Assembly: GCF_029931775.1 (NCBI RefSeq)
Contig: NC_079318.1
Span: 26,426,159 to 26,490,158 of the forward strand
Direction: 5' to 3'
DNA from: Euleptes europaea
Lineage: Eukaryota; Chordata; Lepidosauria; Squamata; Sphaerodactylidae
Length of the DNA: 64,000 bases
The notes below the pieces were generated by a model. The model saw only the letters and a program-made list of their open reading frames with translations. It ran no database searches and had not been told where the DNA came from. The translations under genes were made by a program, and so were the position numbers. Below, one piece after another: positions 12,800 through 24,319 of this stretch. The first letter of the stretch is position 1; each line of letters opens with the position of its first letter.

Positions 12800-13000
12800 T
12801 TATTGGCCATTTGTGAATGGGAGGTTTTTGCCTTGGATTTGCCACTCAGATGCACATTTTCCCCATCCAGATTCTCAAAACTCTGCATGGGGAGTTATTG
12901 GCCATTTATGAATGGGAGATTTTGCCTTGGATTTGCCACTCAGATGCACAACTCAACAATAAGCCCCCCTGCAGTTTTGAGAATGCATATGGGGAAAATG
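12800..13000. repeat. Fold-back repeat 'tggccat', two direct arms and part of an inverted arm
   Basis: An arm starting ttggccatttgtgaatggga and continuing through gccactcagatgcaca occurs at about 12808 and again at about 12897. Then comes an inverted piece (caacaataagccc ... cagttttgagaatgcat). The same arm occurs at 37401, 38637 and 39179. Confidence 0.75.
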
Positions 13001-13069
13001 TACAGTGTTTGTCAGTCATTGTCATGATTTAATTTTATGGATGCCTTACTTACTTTTTTCCCTCCTCAG

Positions 13070-13230
13070 AGGCCATGTCTACCCACTGGCTTTCTTGGCA
13101 GTAGACCTGGACTCTGAGGAGGGGAAAAAAGTCCCCCTTCAGAGGCCAGGTCTACCAATTGGCTTCTATGGGCCTCCGGAGGTCAGGTCTACTGCCAAGA
13201 AAGCCAATGGGTAGACCTGGCCTCCCAATG
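13070..13230. repeat. Imperfect palindrome, about 40-bp arms
   Basis: aggccatgtctacccactgg ... ctttcttggcagtagacc near 13070-13110 is repeated inverted near 13183-13228 (ggtctactgccaagaaagcc ... gggtagacctggcct). Between them a further inverted copy of the aggtctacc motif occurs. It lies wholly within the hAT element. Confidence 0.8.
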
Positions 13231-13610
13231 GGACTCTAGGCGGGGAAGGGGAAATGGCAGGGACTTACAATTTAATTTTTATCAATAAATAAGATCATTA
13301 TTAAGTATGATATCAAGTTTTATTTAGTGTGCCTACCTATATAGTTTAAGTTTAAGAAATTTGGCTCTCAAAAGAAATCTCAATCATTGTACTGTTGATA
13401 TTTGGCTCTGTTGACTAATGAGTTTGCCGACCACTGGCCTAGGGCTGTGCCGTGTTGCCGTGGTGCGCATTGGCACTCAGAGATAAATAAGTGGGTTTTG
13501 GGTTGCAGTTTGGGCACTCGGTCTCTAAAAGGTTCGCCATCACTGGCCTATTCCATTCATCCTGTTCTTTAGTGCGACTTATTTCCCAGTAATACATTTA
13601 TGGTTGGAGT

Positions 13611-14100
13611 TCGGGTCGCCAATCTCTAGGTACTAGCTGGAGATCTCCTGCTAGTACAACTGATCTCCAGTCGATAGAGATCGGTTCATAGGCTTACCAG
13701 GTCCTGTTGGTCCATGGGTGGAAGGTTTTTTGGAGTGTGTGGTGCGCCCTCGCGCCTGGCACGATGCCCCCGTGCGTCTATATCACTTCCAGTTTACTCG
13801 GAAGTGATGCAGACACTCTATCAATCTCGGACGAAACTCTATGGAAACCATAGAGTTTCAGCCAAAATTGCTAGAGCGTCCACGCCGGCCCTCAGCTGGT
13901 CGTCAGGCAGCCCGGTGGATTGGCGGTATTTTACCCGCCGCCACCAGGCACTTGGCAACCCTATCTGTTCACCTGGAAAATGGCCGTTTTGGCAATTGGA
14001 CTTTATGGCACTGAAGTTCCTCCCCTCCCCAAACCATGTCCTCCTCGGGCTCCGCTCCAAAAACCTCCTACCGGTGGTGAAGAGGGACCTGGCAACACTA
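13611..14100. mobile_element. MITE of the TAGGGTTGCCA family, split by a younger MITE
   Basis: The left part 13611-13688 and right part 13964-14100 together make one family copy (gagatctcctgctagtacaa ... gacctggcaacacta). The flanks gttggagt and gtctgagt agree at 6 of 8. The interruption is the element at 13689-13963. Confidence 0.75.
13689..13963. mobile_element. MITE of a second family, nested
   Basis: Starts taggcttaccaggtcc and ends ggcaaccct(a). The flanks tcggttca (13681-13688) and tctgttca (13964-13971) match at 7 of 8. The core has the palindrome actctatggaaaccatagag followed by gctagagcgtcc, shared with the copy at 18592-18901. Confidence 0.8.
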
Positions 14101-14853
14101 GTCTGAGTGCAAGTCTAGTGTTATGTCCCCTGAATTATAGTGTCTCTCGCTGGTTAGTAAGAAGTTATACCATACACTGTAACACACTTTTCCTATCATC
14201 AGTTCCAAGGCCTTGTATTGTATGGTACATTCAAAATATGCCAACTTAATATTTGGGCATATTTGGATACATTTGCCTTCTTGGTTGCCTGTAAGAACAA
14301 ACAGGGGTCTTCTGGCACTTTAAAGATCCACGTTTTATTCCAGCATTAGCTGGAAATATTCAGATACAATGAATGGATTCTCACTATGTAGGCATTTAAT
14401 ATAAGGTATGAATAAAGTAAAGCTGCCAAGGGGCATTGAAATGCACAAAGTATGGGTTGAAATGTAATTATGAAAATTCATATCTTTTCAAGAAAAAGAG
14501 ACCATTTATGAATTATTCTAAGTTGATTATCACCTGTAAGAGGTAGGGCATCCCAAGTTTTGCTAAGATAATAAACAGTTGTAGTGAGTAAGAAATTTGC
14601 TTATGGGGGAAAGAGGTATTGCAAAATCACTTAACAAATCCCAAATCTTTGTTGAGGGAAGGGAGGGTGTGAAACCTCTTAATGAATTTCAGTTCAGTAG
14701 TTGCAGGTTTAGCTTGTCATAAGACACTAATATTAACTAGTTAAGTAGTGGGGAATGAGGCTGAGGAAGTAAGATTCTGCCCAAATCATACCATGGCGCT
14801 GGTGGGACGTGACCCCAAGTCTGCAAAGGCAAGAATCACAAATCAAAATCCTC
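14101..14853. other. Intergenic, downstream of GNG4
   Basis: No gene seen. Positions 14290-14345 (ggggtcttctggcactttaa, agatcc) are a small piece of the fold-back family at 42490. Confidence 0.4.
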
Positions 14854-15862
14854 TTTATTAAATTAATATCAAAAGCATAAAAACATGAATGAGGAGAAAA
14901 AGACTTAGGTAACACAGTAACACTGTTGGGCACATAGCATGAGGCAAATTAAAGGTGGTTGTCCAAAAGGGAAAATCACATTAATCCTTTTGCCCTTATT
15001 TAGAGGACATAAGGAAATGTTTAACATAAGACAGTAACATAGAAAACACAATTAATTAATGCATGCAGAACTGTAATAACAGCATGCAGTGACCAACCTG
15101 GGGTAAAAGCCATTATTAAAGGCATGTCCAGGTGGATACCTACCTGCACTATTGGGTTTATGTTTTATAATGCTAAACTGTAAGACTCAGTACTTGTAAA
15201 AAATATGTGGAAGTCGAAGTAACAATTTGCCAATTGTACTTGCTACACACACAGACTCTACTAATCTTCTAGTATGTCATTCTGACCCATGGGTTAAGAG
15301 CAACACAATTTTTAGTGTGGCTTGTAGGATTTTTGTTGTGCTCATCATCTAGAATTGCTTTTGATGCAATCAAAAACAAAGGTTGAGCAATCTAGCAGAT
15401 TAATCCCTAAAATGGAGAGGTAAAACTAGATTCTGAAAAGCTCCAGCATTTTCATTGGTATCACCAAGCACAATGTTACTTGCTGAACTCGCCTTTCTTA
15501 AACTAAAAGTAACACTTAAAAAAAAAAACTGAGAGTTGGTATTGCTCATCTCGATAACTGTTGCTCTCACAAACACACACACAAAACTGGCTAACTGTCA
15601 TACATCGGAGATGAAACAGAGGTCCTTCATTACAAAAAAAACTGTCATCAACAGAAATACTTAGTATAGATAATTGATAGAAAAATTTACATTATCTTAG
15701 ACAGTCATGTAAAATACTTACAGTAACTTCAAATGGTACTGTTTTCTTAAAAAGTCACTACTGAACTAAATTATTGTGTAACTCAGATGAGGTCTTCAGG
15801 AAAAGCATGCACCATCAGTCACATTTTCACAAAGGACATTTTTTTTTTCATTTTAAGGGAAT
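14854..15862 (-). other. GNG4: Probable GNG4 3' UTR
   Basis: Follows the GNG4 stop codon without a recognisable repeat. A polyadenylation signal AATAAA (tttatt on the plus strand at 14854-14859) is followed on the minus strand by T/G-rich sequence. The length of about 1 kb is an inference, and other signals further on cannot be excluded. Confidence 0.4.
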
Positions 15863-15991
15863 TCAAAGAATAGTACACAACAGCTTCTTCTCCCTGAAGG
15901 GATTTTCAGACGCAGGCACTGGTATAATAAGTGGATCTTCTCCCATATGGGCATCACAGTATTCCAGCAAATCAGCAGCAGCCTTGGATAC
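15863..15991 (-). CDS. GNG4: GNG4 coding exon 2 (terminal)
   Basis: Acceptor ctcttgtag at 15992-16000. Reads [20 protein letters not shown] and on to CTIL with TGA at 15863-15865. Phase 0. Confidence 0.96.
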   Translation of the reverse strand, partial: VSKAAADLLEYCDAHMGEDPLIIPVPASENPFREKKLLCTIL

Positions 15992-18900
15992 CTACAAGAG
16001 TTTCAAAAACCAAAAATATAAACAGAACTACAAACCTGAACATCAGCACTAAAGTCACAGTGGCTGTAGAAATATTCAAGCACTCTGAACGTTTCCATAA
16101 AGTGAAAACGCACGTCAAGCACATTTGACTTAAACCTGAAGAAGCTGTAGGGGATGAATGAGAGAGCACAACTTGATTCGCATATTTATATTGATTATCA
16201 TGTATATTATTTTGTTGTGAGCTGCCCTAAGCTTGGCTATAGCCAGGAAAGGGCAGGGTATAAATCAAATAAAAATAAATAAAATAAACACATACTTTTG
16301 GTAACTAAGCAAAATTATCTGTTAGCCAGTGGCATTCTAATCTTACATCTAGGGCTTATGAAAGGTGTCCCCAAAACAGCACTTGGTGGGAGGGGAGGGG
16401 GTTCAAAACACAGTATAGGTTACTTAGTGATATGAAAAAAACAACGGTGTAAATCTGCTTTCTTGCTAATGCTTCCATCACCTGCTTTTCTTCAAGAAAT
16501 CTCCATTAAAATCTCAAGTAGTGAAAAGAAAATGAAGGTAAAAGGATGACCGTTACTTAAAAGACATACAAAATTTATCTTGTTCTCTTTGTCTTGTAAG
16601 ATGGGCAAGATGGGCATTGGTATCTAGCAGCTCCATAATTCTCCATTAACTGGAAGCTGATACTCATTTCCTCTTCCCCACTCATTTTTTATATACCGTA
16701 TATATTTATTAGCACAGTCCCCACCTCCTGCTCAGGATGAAAGGAGTATCCAGAGGCCTAAGTTATCAAACAATTGTGATTTAAGAGAGAATTAGCAGCC
16801 TGTAGAACAATTGTGGAATTTTACCCTTACATTTCAAAGTAAAGGAGATGATTAAAAACAGCCCAAGTTAGAACATAATCCTGTTAGATACACTATAATT
16901 ATAACATTCACTGACAAGAGAAAACGCTGCAATTACTACAGTCACCTTCCAAGACAAGACAAGCATAATTACTATTCTTGCAATGACATCCACTCTGCTT
17001 TTGCTTTGTGTCTAAAATGAGCACAGCCACAAACATCTTACTAACGCCACTGTTGATCTCACAACACTATTTTAGAAATAGTTAACAATACTCTCTGTCT
17101 CTTCTCTTTAAAAGATTGAGAGAGAACAATAGCTAAGGCACATAATTGTTCATGATCTGACACTTGTAGAAAAATCAGGGTTTCTCCATTGGAAGGCAGC
17201 AACACAGTTTTGATATCCCATGGGCTATCACTTATAATGCAAATTATTTATACCGCTCACATGTCAGGCCTGGTTATAGGACTGAAACAGACTTGGTTGC
17301 CCTAGTGGGTGACCTGCACTGGGAGATGGACAGAGGGCATGTAACCCTGCTGATGTTCCTGGACCTCACAGTGACTTTCATCGTGGTATCCTTCTGGACT
17401 GCCTTTCAGGGCTGAGACTGGGGAGGGGGCACCATTTTGTGGTGGCTTTAATTCTACCTGGAAGGTAGGTTTCAGAAAGTTGTGCTGAGGGATTGCTGCT
17501 CCACTCCTTGGCCTATGGGATCCTGAAAGGTTCCATCTTGTCCCCCACGGAACTGCTGGGTGAAGTCTATATGGAGCTGCTGGGTGAAGTCATCCAGAAC
17601 TTGGGCCGGTTGTCACCAATATGGGGATGATATTCAGTTCTGTCTTGCACTAACACCTGAGCCAAAGTAGGCTGTGGGATTCTTCAACTAGTGCCTGGAG
17701 GCAGTTTTGGGATGGATGAGAACTAGTAAACTGAAGCTTAACCTTGACAGGATAGAAGTGCTTCTAGTAAGTGGAAGGACTGACCCAGGAACTGAGGTGT
17801 CTCCTATTTTGGATGGGGTTACACTCCCCCTAAAGGAACAGGTTCACGACTTGTGGTGCTGTGGGTCTCCTGTTGGATAAGCAGACAGCAGTGATAGCCA
17901 GGAATGCCTTTCACCAGTTTCAGCTGACGAGCCAGCCACAGTCTTTCCTGAATAAAGATCTTGCAACTATGGTTCATGCCCTAGATTAGATTACTGTAAG
18001 GTGCTCTACATGGGACTGCCCTTGAAGAGTGTTTGGAAGCTACAATTGGTACAGAATGCTATGGCAAGAAAGTTGATTCGAGAAGGTTGTGGAGGGCATA
18101 TCACTCCAGTATTGTTTCATCTACACTGGTCCCCAAAGATGCTGGTATTGACCTTTAAAGTTCTATCTGGTTTGGGACTAGCATAGCTAAAGGGCCTATC
18201 CAACCATTATCTTTGGGGGCCCTGCTTCATGTACCTGTCATTTAAGGCGAGATGGGTGGACAACCTGAAAGATAGCCCTTTTGGCTGTGGTATTTTAACA
18301 GTTCAGTTCCTCAAGGGCCCTAATTGGGTGGAAAGGGGGAGGAAATGTTTTAAATAAATACATACATAAACAGATTCACTATTTCACACTAACGTCTTTC
18401 CTACAAGAAAACTTTTGCACCGGTATTTAGCACTATTTTTTGGGATTACAGTTATTACTCTTCTTTTTAAAACTCTGCTATTTTTAACAGAGTATACAGT
18501 ATTGTGAATTACAGTATGAATTCATTTTGCATATATTTCAATTTTTCCTCCAAGAATCTCCGAGTGGCCAGGAGAGTTTCCTTCCATTCTGTAGGGTTGC
18601 CAGGTGCCCGGTGGTGACAGGTAAAATCCCGCCAATCCACCAGGTTGCCCGCTGGCCAGCTCCACGCACATCGCTTCCGGGCAGACGCTCTGGCAACCTC
18701 GGCTGAAACTCTATGGAAACCATAGAGTTTTGGCCGGGATCGCTAGAGCGTCCGTGTCGCTTCCGGGTAGACCCGGAAGTGACATAGGTGCGTCGCGTGG
18801 TGTGCGCACGCATGCTGCACCAGGCGCGTGCGCACACTGTGCACGTCCGCCACAGCCCCGCAAAGCTCCTGCCGGTGGAGCTGCAGGGCCTGGCAAGCCT

Positions 18901-20370
18901 AAGGTTAGGCAAGGTATCAAGTTACGAAACTGAATATGTCTCCACCCTTTCCTTGCGTCTTCACCATGGTCCCTTGTGATCAGCTTAAACCTCCTTGCTA
19001 TTTGGTCCGCTCCGTCTCTGTGGATCTTTAGCAAAGGTATCATTTCCAAGGGACATGGGCAGGCTGTTTCTCAAAAGAGATGTATTTCTGACAGAGGACC
19101 TTCTGAAGCTACATCATTTCTCCTTATGTTTTATACAGCAGGTTTTCCCCCCAGAGCTTGTTGTAAACATCTCTTTGTCCCGATGCAACTCAGTAGAAGG
19201 ACTTACTCCTATGTTTGTGTACTTATGTATGAGGACCTGTATTTTTGTGTGTGAGAGACATAAAGCATGAAGTGTGTGTGTTCTGGCATGCCATTCTGTA
19301 TATTTAAAATTGTCCATATGGTCCCAGCTATTTCACTTGTTTGTTAATCTGAATTTCTAAGCATTCAAAAACACAACTGGGGTAACAATACGGCTCAAAG
19401 CAAAAGTACAGATCTCTCAAGTAATATCTGCTTAGATCTGGCCTTAAGATTTTCATCGAATATATGTTTGTAGGGGTGCTTTTTGAGATATTTCAGCACT
19501 GTAATAGTTTCTGTTTCTGAAATAAGCTGCCAGAGAAAAAATTACAGTGCCACCTTAAGCAAGACTTCTTAAAATCCTACTCAGCTCTATTCAGTGTGGC
19601 TTTTACCCAGCAAAGTGTTCTTAGAATTGTACTTGAAGTGTGAACTTGTGTGTGTGCACGTATGCACACATGGACATCTATTAACCTTGCTGCTGGACAA
19701 TCATGAACTTGATTTAATTTCCAGTTATAAACAAAGAGCTCTTTGTGTGGCAAGCTGAAAATCTAAAAAGATGTGCATCAAGGCTTTGAAAGAACTTCAG
19801 ACACCATATTCAATGCAGCAAAAATAAACTGTACTTTAAAAAGAAGGCATCACAATCTGACACTTAATAAGTCTGCTGACTCCTCTGGGAATGGAAGTAG
19901 TCTACCCCATTCCTGAGGAAAGAGAGGAGATGGTCTTTATCAACAGACAGATGCGACCCCAATGCTTGTCAAGAAATATAGGCATAATCTTAATCCTCCT
20001 CAAGTCAATGCCCAAACCACCACTGACTTAAAACATAAGTGCTATAAAATATGAGCAACATATCCGGAAAGAAAAGGAAAGAAAATACCAGGAAAGAAAA
20101 TACCAAGACCACGGTTACACAGCCCGGATAAACTACAAGAACCAACATATCCTTTGTTTTTAGTTAAACATTTCTGCAGTAAATAATAAATACCACCATG
20201 AAATAATATAGGTAGGTAAAATTTATTCTGTATGTATTGTATGTAAAACTTTATCACGATTTTCAGTTTACCTTTATCCTGTCCAAGTATGCCTCCATTT
20301 TTAGTTGTTCCACTGCTTTTCTTGCTTGAGATATACTTGTCGTACTGTTATTTGACATTGCCTCCTTCAT
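15863..20370 (-). CDS. GNG4: G-protein subunit gamma-4 (complete, two coding exons)
   Basis: Encodes a gamma subunit of heterotrimeric G proteins, which forms an obligate dimer with Gbeta at the inner face of the plasma membrane and relays GPCR signals. The frame is join(20272-20370, 15863-15991), 33 + 42 = 75 codons plus stop, equal to human GNG4. The start context gives [19 protein letters not shown], the GNG4-specific N-terminus. The helical Gbeta-binding region follows ([15 protein letters not shown]). The C-terminal half has [25 protein letters not shown] and REKK. It ends in the CaaX box CTIL, whose final Leu predicts geranylgeranylation. Splice sites are canonical (AAG/gtaaac; ttgtag/GTATCC), phase 0, at the junction used by other gamma genes. 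It is intact with no stop. LYST lies upstream in the same orientation, as in human. Brain and endocrine expression is known for the family and is not visible here. Confidence 0.96.
16190..16290 (+). mobile_element. L2 LINE 3' end
   Basis: The sequence ttgtgagctgccctaagc ... ggcagggtataaatcaaata followed by an (aaat)n tail is the usual 3' end of reptile L2-type copies. Confidence 0.6.
17262..18365 (+). mobile_element. L2 LINE fragment with reverse-transcriptase remains
   Basis: Translated pieces match L2 ORF2: a VLSPT-like block near 17540, and [20 protein letters not shown] with [14 protein letters not shown] and [11 protein letters not shown] at 18010-18185. It ends in the 3' tail gggtggaaagggggaggaaa near 18330. 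Frame is broken in several places. There is a small duplication of gagctgctgggtgaagtc (17553, 17575). Confidence 0.85.
18592..18901. mobile_element. MITE of the second family (palindromic core)
   Basis: Starts tagggttgccaggtgccc and ends ctggcaagccta. It contains the core palindrome actctatggaaaccatagag and gctagagcgtcc like the copy at 13689-13963, with CpG-rich flanks. No clear 8-bp duplication remains. Confidence 0.75.
20093..20145. repeat. Half copy of the 122-bp fold-back element
   Basis: accaagaccacggttacaca followed by gcccggataa and ctacaagaacca equals one arm of the hairpin at 38832-38923. Confidence 0.7.
20272..20370 (-). CDS. GNG4: GNG4 coding exon 1
   Basis: ATG at 20368-20370, 33 codons. 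Donor AAG/gtaaac at 20271. The exon continues into 5' UTR to about 20380, where an acceptor (actgttacag) stands. At least one further non-coding exon must therefore lie upstream. A second in-frame ATG four codons later is less likely, because GNG4 proteins begin MKE. Confidence 0.96.
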
Positions 20371-20500
20371 TCTGTTTTTCCTGTAACAGTCAAAACTGAA
20401 GCATTAGAAAAAATTGTTTTTCCTAATGAAAATACCTGAAAGCATATATGTCATTCCTTTCTGGCCACAATGCCTTCCCTTTTCTAGCATTTTGTTTCAA

Positions 20501-20620
20501 GAGGGGAGCCATGTTGGGTCTGCTGTAGAAGAGCTAAATTTAAAACCAGAGGCACCTTAGAGACCAAAAAGATTCTTGAGGTATACATTTTTGCGAGTCA
20601 AAGCTCCCGTAGTCAAATTT
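20501..20620. repeat. Diverged half of the fold-back family seen at 42490
   Basis: gaggggagccatgttgggtc, then ggcaccttagagacc, then tgcgagtcaaagctcccgta follows the order of that repeat's left arm. It lies in the GNG4 5' intron. Confidence 0.5.
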
Positions 20621-21002
20621 TGCTGAGATTTCAAAGTATGACGGATTACGTCCAAATTCTTTCTTCTTCGAAGTTTTTCTCAGTACATCCAATATCCAGT
20701 GTTAGTTTAAAAGCAACACACCATTTTCATCTTCTAATTCAGGGGTGGGGAACCTCCGGCCCGCAGGCCAGATACGGCCCGCGAGATCATTTTGTCTGGC
20801 CCCCGGCCCACCTGCCAAGGCTGGGAGCTCCACGGAGCTAGCTGTCGCTAGCCAGGCCCTCATCTCAGCACTTCGGGCTTCACTGGGAAGCCAAAGTGCC
20901 TGCGCACAAAGCTGAAGGTCCCCTGCCAGCCCTCCCCGTGCTCCATGCCCCCGGCCTGCGCGCTGCCGCGCTGCCACCGGAGGGTCCCCCCCAGCCCTCC
21001 CC

Positions 21003-21071
21003 GTGTATGTGTGTGTGTGCGAGATCCCCGCGCTGCTGGTGAGTGCGTGTGTGTGTGTGTGTGTGTGTGTG
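21003..21071. repeat. (TG)n microsatellite, interrupted
   Basis: Two tg tracts (21005-21021 and 21046-21071) within the hAT element. Confidence 0.9.
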
Positions 21072-21089
21072 GGAGAAGCCTCCCATCCT

Positions 21090-21316
<227 letters not shown>

Positions 21317-21453
21317 CAGGTGGTGGCTGGAGATCTTGCAACCCTAGCCTCTTTCTCCCCCTCCCCCTCCATGCCTGGTATGGCCCCCGAACACTGTTAT
21401 AAATGTGAAAATGGCCCTTGGCAGGAAAAAGGTTCCCCACCCCTGTTCTAAAT

Positions 21454-22818
21454 GTTCATTAATAGCTGCATTACATTGTCACCTATAAGCGGCTGCCACT
21501 TCTATGTGCCAGAATGGGCCATATGATTGGTTTTATCTCAGAGCAGGTATTACGTAGTATTGGAGGCGCCTGCTAAGGCAAATTTGTACTGATGGGCTAC
21601 GCATACATTTCCCCAATAAAGCAAACAGTGTCTCTCGGGGGATGTTTCAGGTCAGAAAAACAGCATGGGTTAGACGGAAGGTCTAAGCCCCCTCTATCCA
21701 TAGCCCCAATCCAAATCAGGCCCCTGTGTGCTCCCAGCAAATGACTGGTTTAACAGGTTCCAGGGTGGGCCTGGAAACAGGGTGGGCTCTTTAAGTTTGT
21801 TAAAAGGAGAATCACCTCATCCAGAAAGGGCAGCACAATTCCTCCCAGAACACCAGCCTTAACAACAATCATCACCTTAGTCCCATCTGCATCCAGCCTC
21901 AACATATTCTCCCTCAGCCACTCAACCATGACATCCATGAACAGGCCTAGCACAGAGGCGGAAGCTACCGTAGGCTTATTTAAAGAGATATAAACCTGAA
22001 TATCATCAGCATCTCATTCATTCGTCTTACATAAACATTGAACGAGACGGTAGACCCCCACAGAATACATCCAGCAGTGACTGTCTGAACCCCTGTGAAA
22101 GTGGCGTTCCCTTAATGCTCAAAGTACACTCCAAATGCGTCTGCAAAATTGCATGTCCACCATACTGAAAGCTGCTGATATCTATCAGAATTAAAAAGGA
22201 AATATTCCCTTTATCCATCTGCAGATGGATATTGTCCATAAGGGCAATCCGTCTCTATACCAGAGAAAGGCGAAAAACAAGACATGAAAGGATCTATCCT
22301 ACCTTATCTCCTTGGAATCAAGGTGGTGAACAATGCCAGCAACCATTTTGCAAGGTCACAAAACTATAATAGTTTATTTAACAAAAACAATACATAAATC
22401 GAAACCAACAAATTAAAATGTAAAGGCCCTCCACATGGAACACAGAAGAATTAAAAAGACATATGAATCATCCAGGAAACTCGGGAGTTGCTTTGCCACC
22501 ACATAATAATTTCCTCTAGAAAAGGTCACTTAAAATGGCCTATAATTGACCAGATCCAGTGAAGGCTTCTTTAGCAGTGGACAAACAACCACTTTCTACA
22601 AAGAATTGGAAAAGTGTTGGTTAGGGAAGTTGTTTTGTCTGTGATCTTTCCAAAAAGGTCATTCATACCAAGTCTGGGAAAGATTTCAGCAAAGCAGGGA
22701 AAAACCTGGAAAGAGGAAGATTATGGGATGATCCCATGTGCATGCTCCCCCTCTCAGAAAACCCCACACCCCAATTTGGATGATAAACAAAACCTTTATT
22801 TGGAACCAACCCTGGACA
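21454..22818. other. GNG4 5' intron, with possible L2-like remains
   Basis: 21750-22260 resembles, on the minus strand, the degenerate 3' half of an L2-type LINE. This is a weak impression only. The remainder shows nothing recognisable. Confidence 0.3.
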
Positions 22819-22990
22819 TAGGGTTGCCGAGCTCCAGGTACTAGCTGGAGATCTCCTGCTATTACAATGGATCCCCAGCCGATAGAGAGCAGTTCACCTG
22901 GAGAAAATGGCCGCTTTCCCAAACCTCGTCCTCCTCAGGCTCCGCCCCCAAAACCTCCCACAAGTGGTGAAGAAGTATCTGGCAACCCTA
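22819..22990. mobile_element. MITE of the TAGGGTTGCCA family, perfect target duplication
   Basis: tagggttgccgagctccagg to ggcaaccct(a), flanked by cctggaca on both sides (22811-22818, 22991-22998). This is the best-preserved pair of flanks for this family in the window, indicating hAT-type 8-bp duplication. Confidence 0.9.
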
Positions 22991-23032
22991 CCTGGACACC
23001 TCTATTACTGGATCAATTACTAAACAGGACAC

Positions 23033-23635
23033 ACAGTGGATCTGACAGATTTTATCAGCAAAGAATTGTGCAAAAAATGAGAAATTTCTGCTATATAAAT
23101 ATGTCTCTGATATAATGTGTCTGAATTTAAGGGTTTTGGGGTTATAATTTATTACTTATCTACAACTGCTTATAATGGGCTTCCAAATTAACCAGTGCAA
23201 GGTTGTTCATGACTGATGAAGATTCATGCACCAAAACAGGAACTGAACTGCCACCCTTTCCTTTGTTGTGTGCTACTGTCTAGCTTGTAAACCATTTTAC
23301 AGAATTGCCACATTGAAATTGTATGTAACATCTGCATTGAAACTGTTATATTTGGCTTGTAAAACTTTTGGTAATTTCTATTTGTTGCCATTTCGACTTG
23401 TGGATATATTATGATATAACCTTGTATTAATGTAATCATTGTATTTAAAAAAAAAATTCTATTACATTTTGCAATTTTTGAATTATATAGGTACCTTTTG
23501 GTATTTGGATGTTTCTATAATCATTTTCAGGCCTCTGGTACTTTGTACCCCTTGTTCTTTTCGTTCAGAGGTTTCCTACCCTATTTTCTGTTTTCTTACA
23601 GTGGATCTGACAGATTTTATCAGCAAAGAATTGTG
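23033..23635. repeat. 38-bp perfect direct repeats bounding 527 bp
   Basis: acagtggatctgacagattt continuing to agaattgtg is identical at 23033-23070 and 23598-23635. A weaker aaatgagaaat match follows each copy. The bounded segment is AT-rich and shows no recognisable element. Confidence 0.85.
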
Positions 23636-24319
23636 GGTGGGGGGGGGAAATGAGAAATCCAGTTCAGAAAAAAATTCCACACTATGTTCAGTACATTTTA
23701 AAAGGATGTGTTTCCTCTTCCAAATGCAGCCACTGTGTATGTGTGTTTGTGTGAGGAATGGATTCGTTAACGCTTTCTTTTCCCTTCTCTTATCCAGTTG
23801 AAATAACCAGCCCTGATTCCCTATTACTACTTATGGGTCCTCATATATTTTGCCCAGCAGGCATAGAAGTCACTTGCAGGGTTGTATCTTTTTTTTAAAG
23901 CAGGAAACAGCATGGGAGTAAAGTAGGAAAAAGCTCTTCTCTCCCCTCGCTACTTTCCTCTCCAAAGGAATCCCCTGCATTTGGGGGGGGGCGGAGAGAG
24001 ATGTCTTTGCAAATGTAGAGGAACTGGCAGTATGACAGTTCAGTGTTATCTGTTGCCAAACGTATTTCAGCTATGGGCTCTGACTTCTCAAACAGATGGT
24101 TCATGCACCTGATCAAGCTGCATATACATTTTATTCCTTGTGCATTCATGTTCCAAGTCAATATTAACAGAACAGAGCACAAAACGAGCAACACATGGGA
24201 GTGGATCCTACCATGCAATAGCGGAACAGAAATTTTACTTAACAATGTTCCGTTTGGACAACACATTCTATAAGAGATCAAGTACTGGTTTTTTTATTTC
24301 CGATCAGTGTATAAAAATC
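23636..24319. other. GNG4 5' intron, nothing recognised
   Basis: No exon or repeat ends recognised. Contains a G run at 23639 and 23981. Confidence 0.35.

Larger units (their letters stand above)
11855..13545. mobile_element. hAT-type element, 1.69 kb, GC-rich interior
   Basis: The ends are inverted (left ccgtgttggcgaacct, right aggttcgccatcactg). They are flanked by an exact 8-bp target duplication gcctattc (11847-11854, 13546-13553), which fixes both boundaries and the hAT superfamily. No transposase is recognisable. 11900-12740 is extremely GC- and CpG-rich. 12800-13000 carries copies of a fold-back repeat. 13070-13230 is a palindrome. Long open frames here follow from the base composition. 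Confidence 0.85.
15992..20271 (-). other. GNG4: GNG4 intron between the coding exons
   Basis: 4.28 kb with gt...ag ends. It contains an L2-tail fragment, a 1.1-kb L2 LINE and a second-family MITE. Parts of 18902-20271 and 16300-17260 show no recognisable repeat. Confidence 0.9.
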
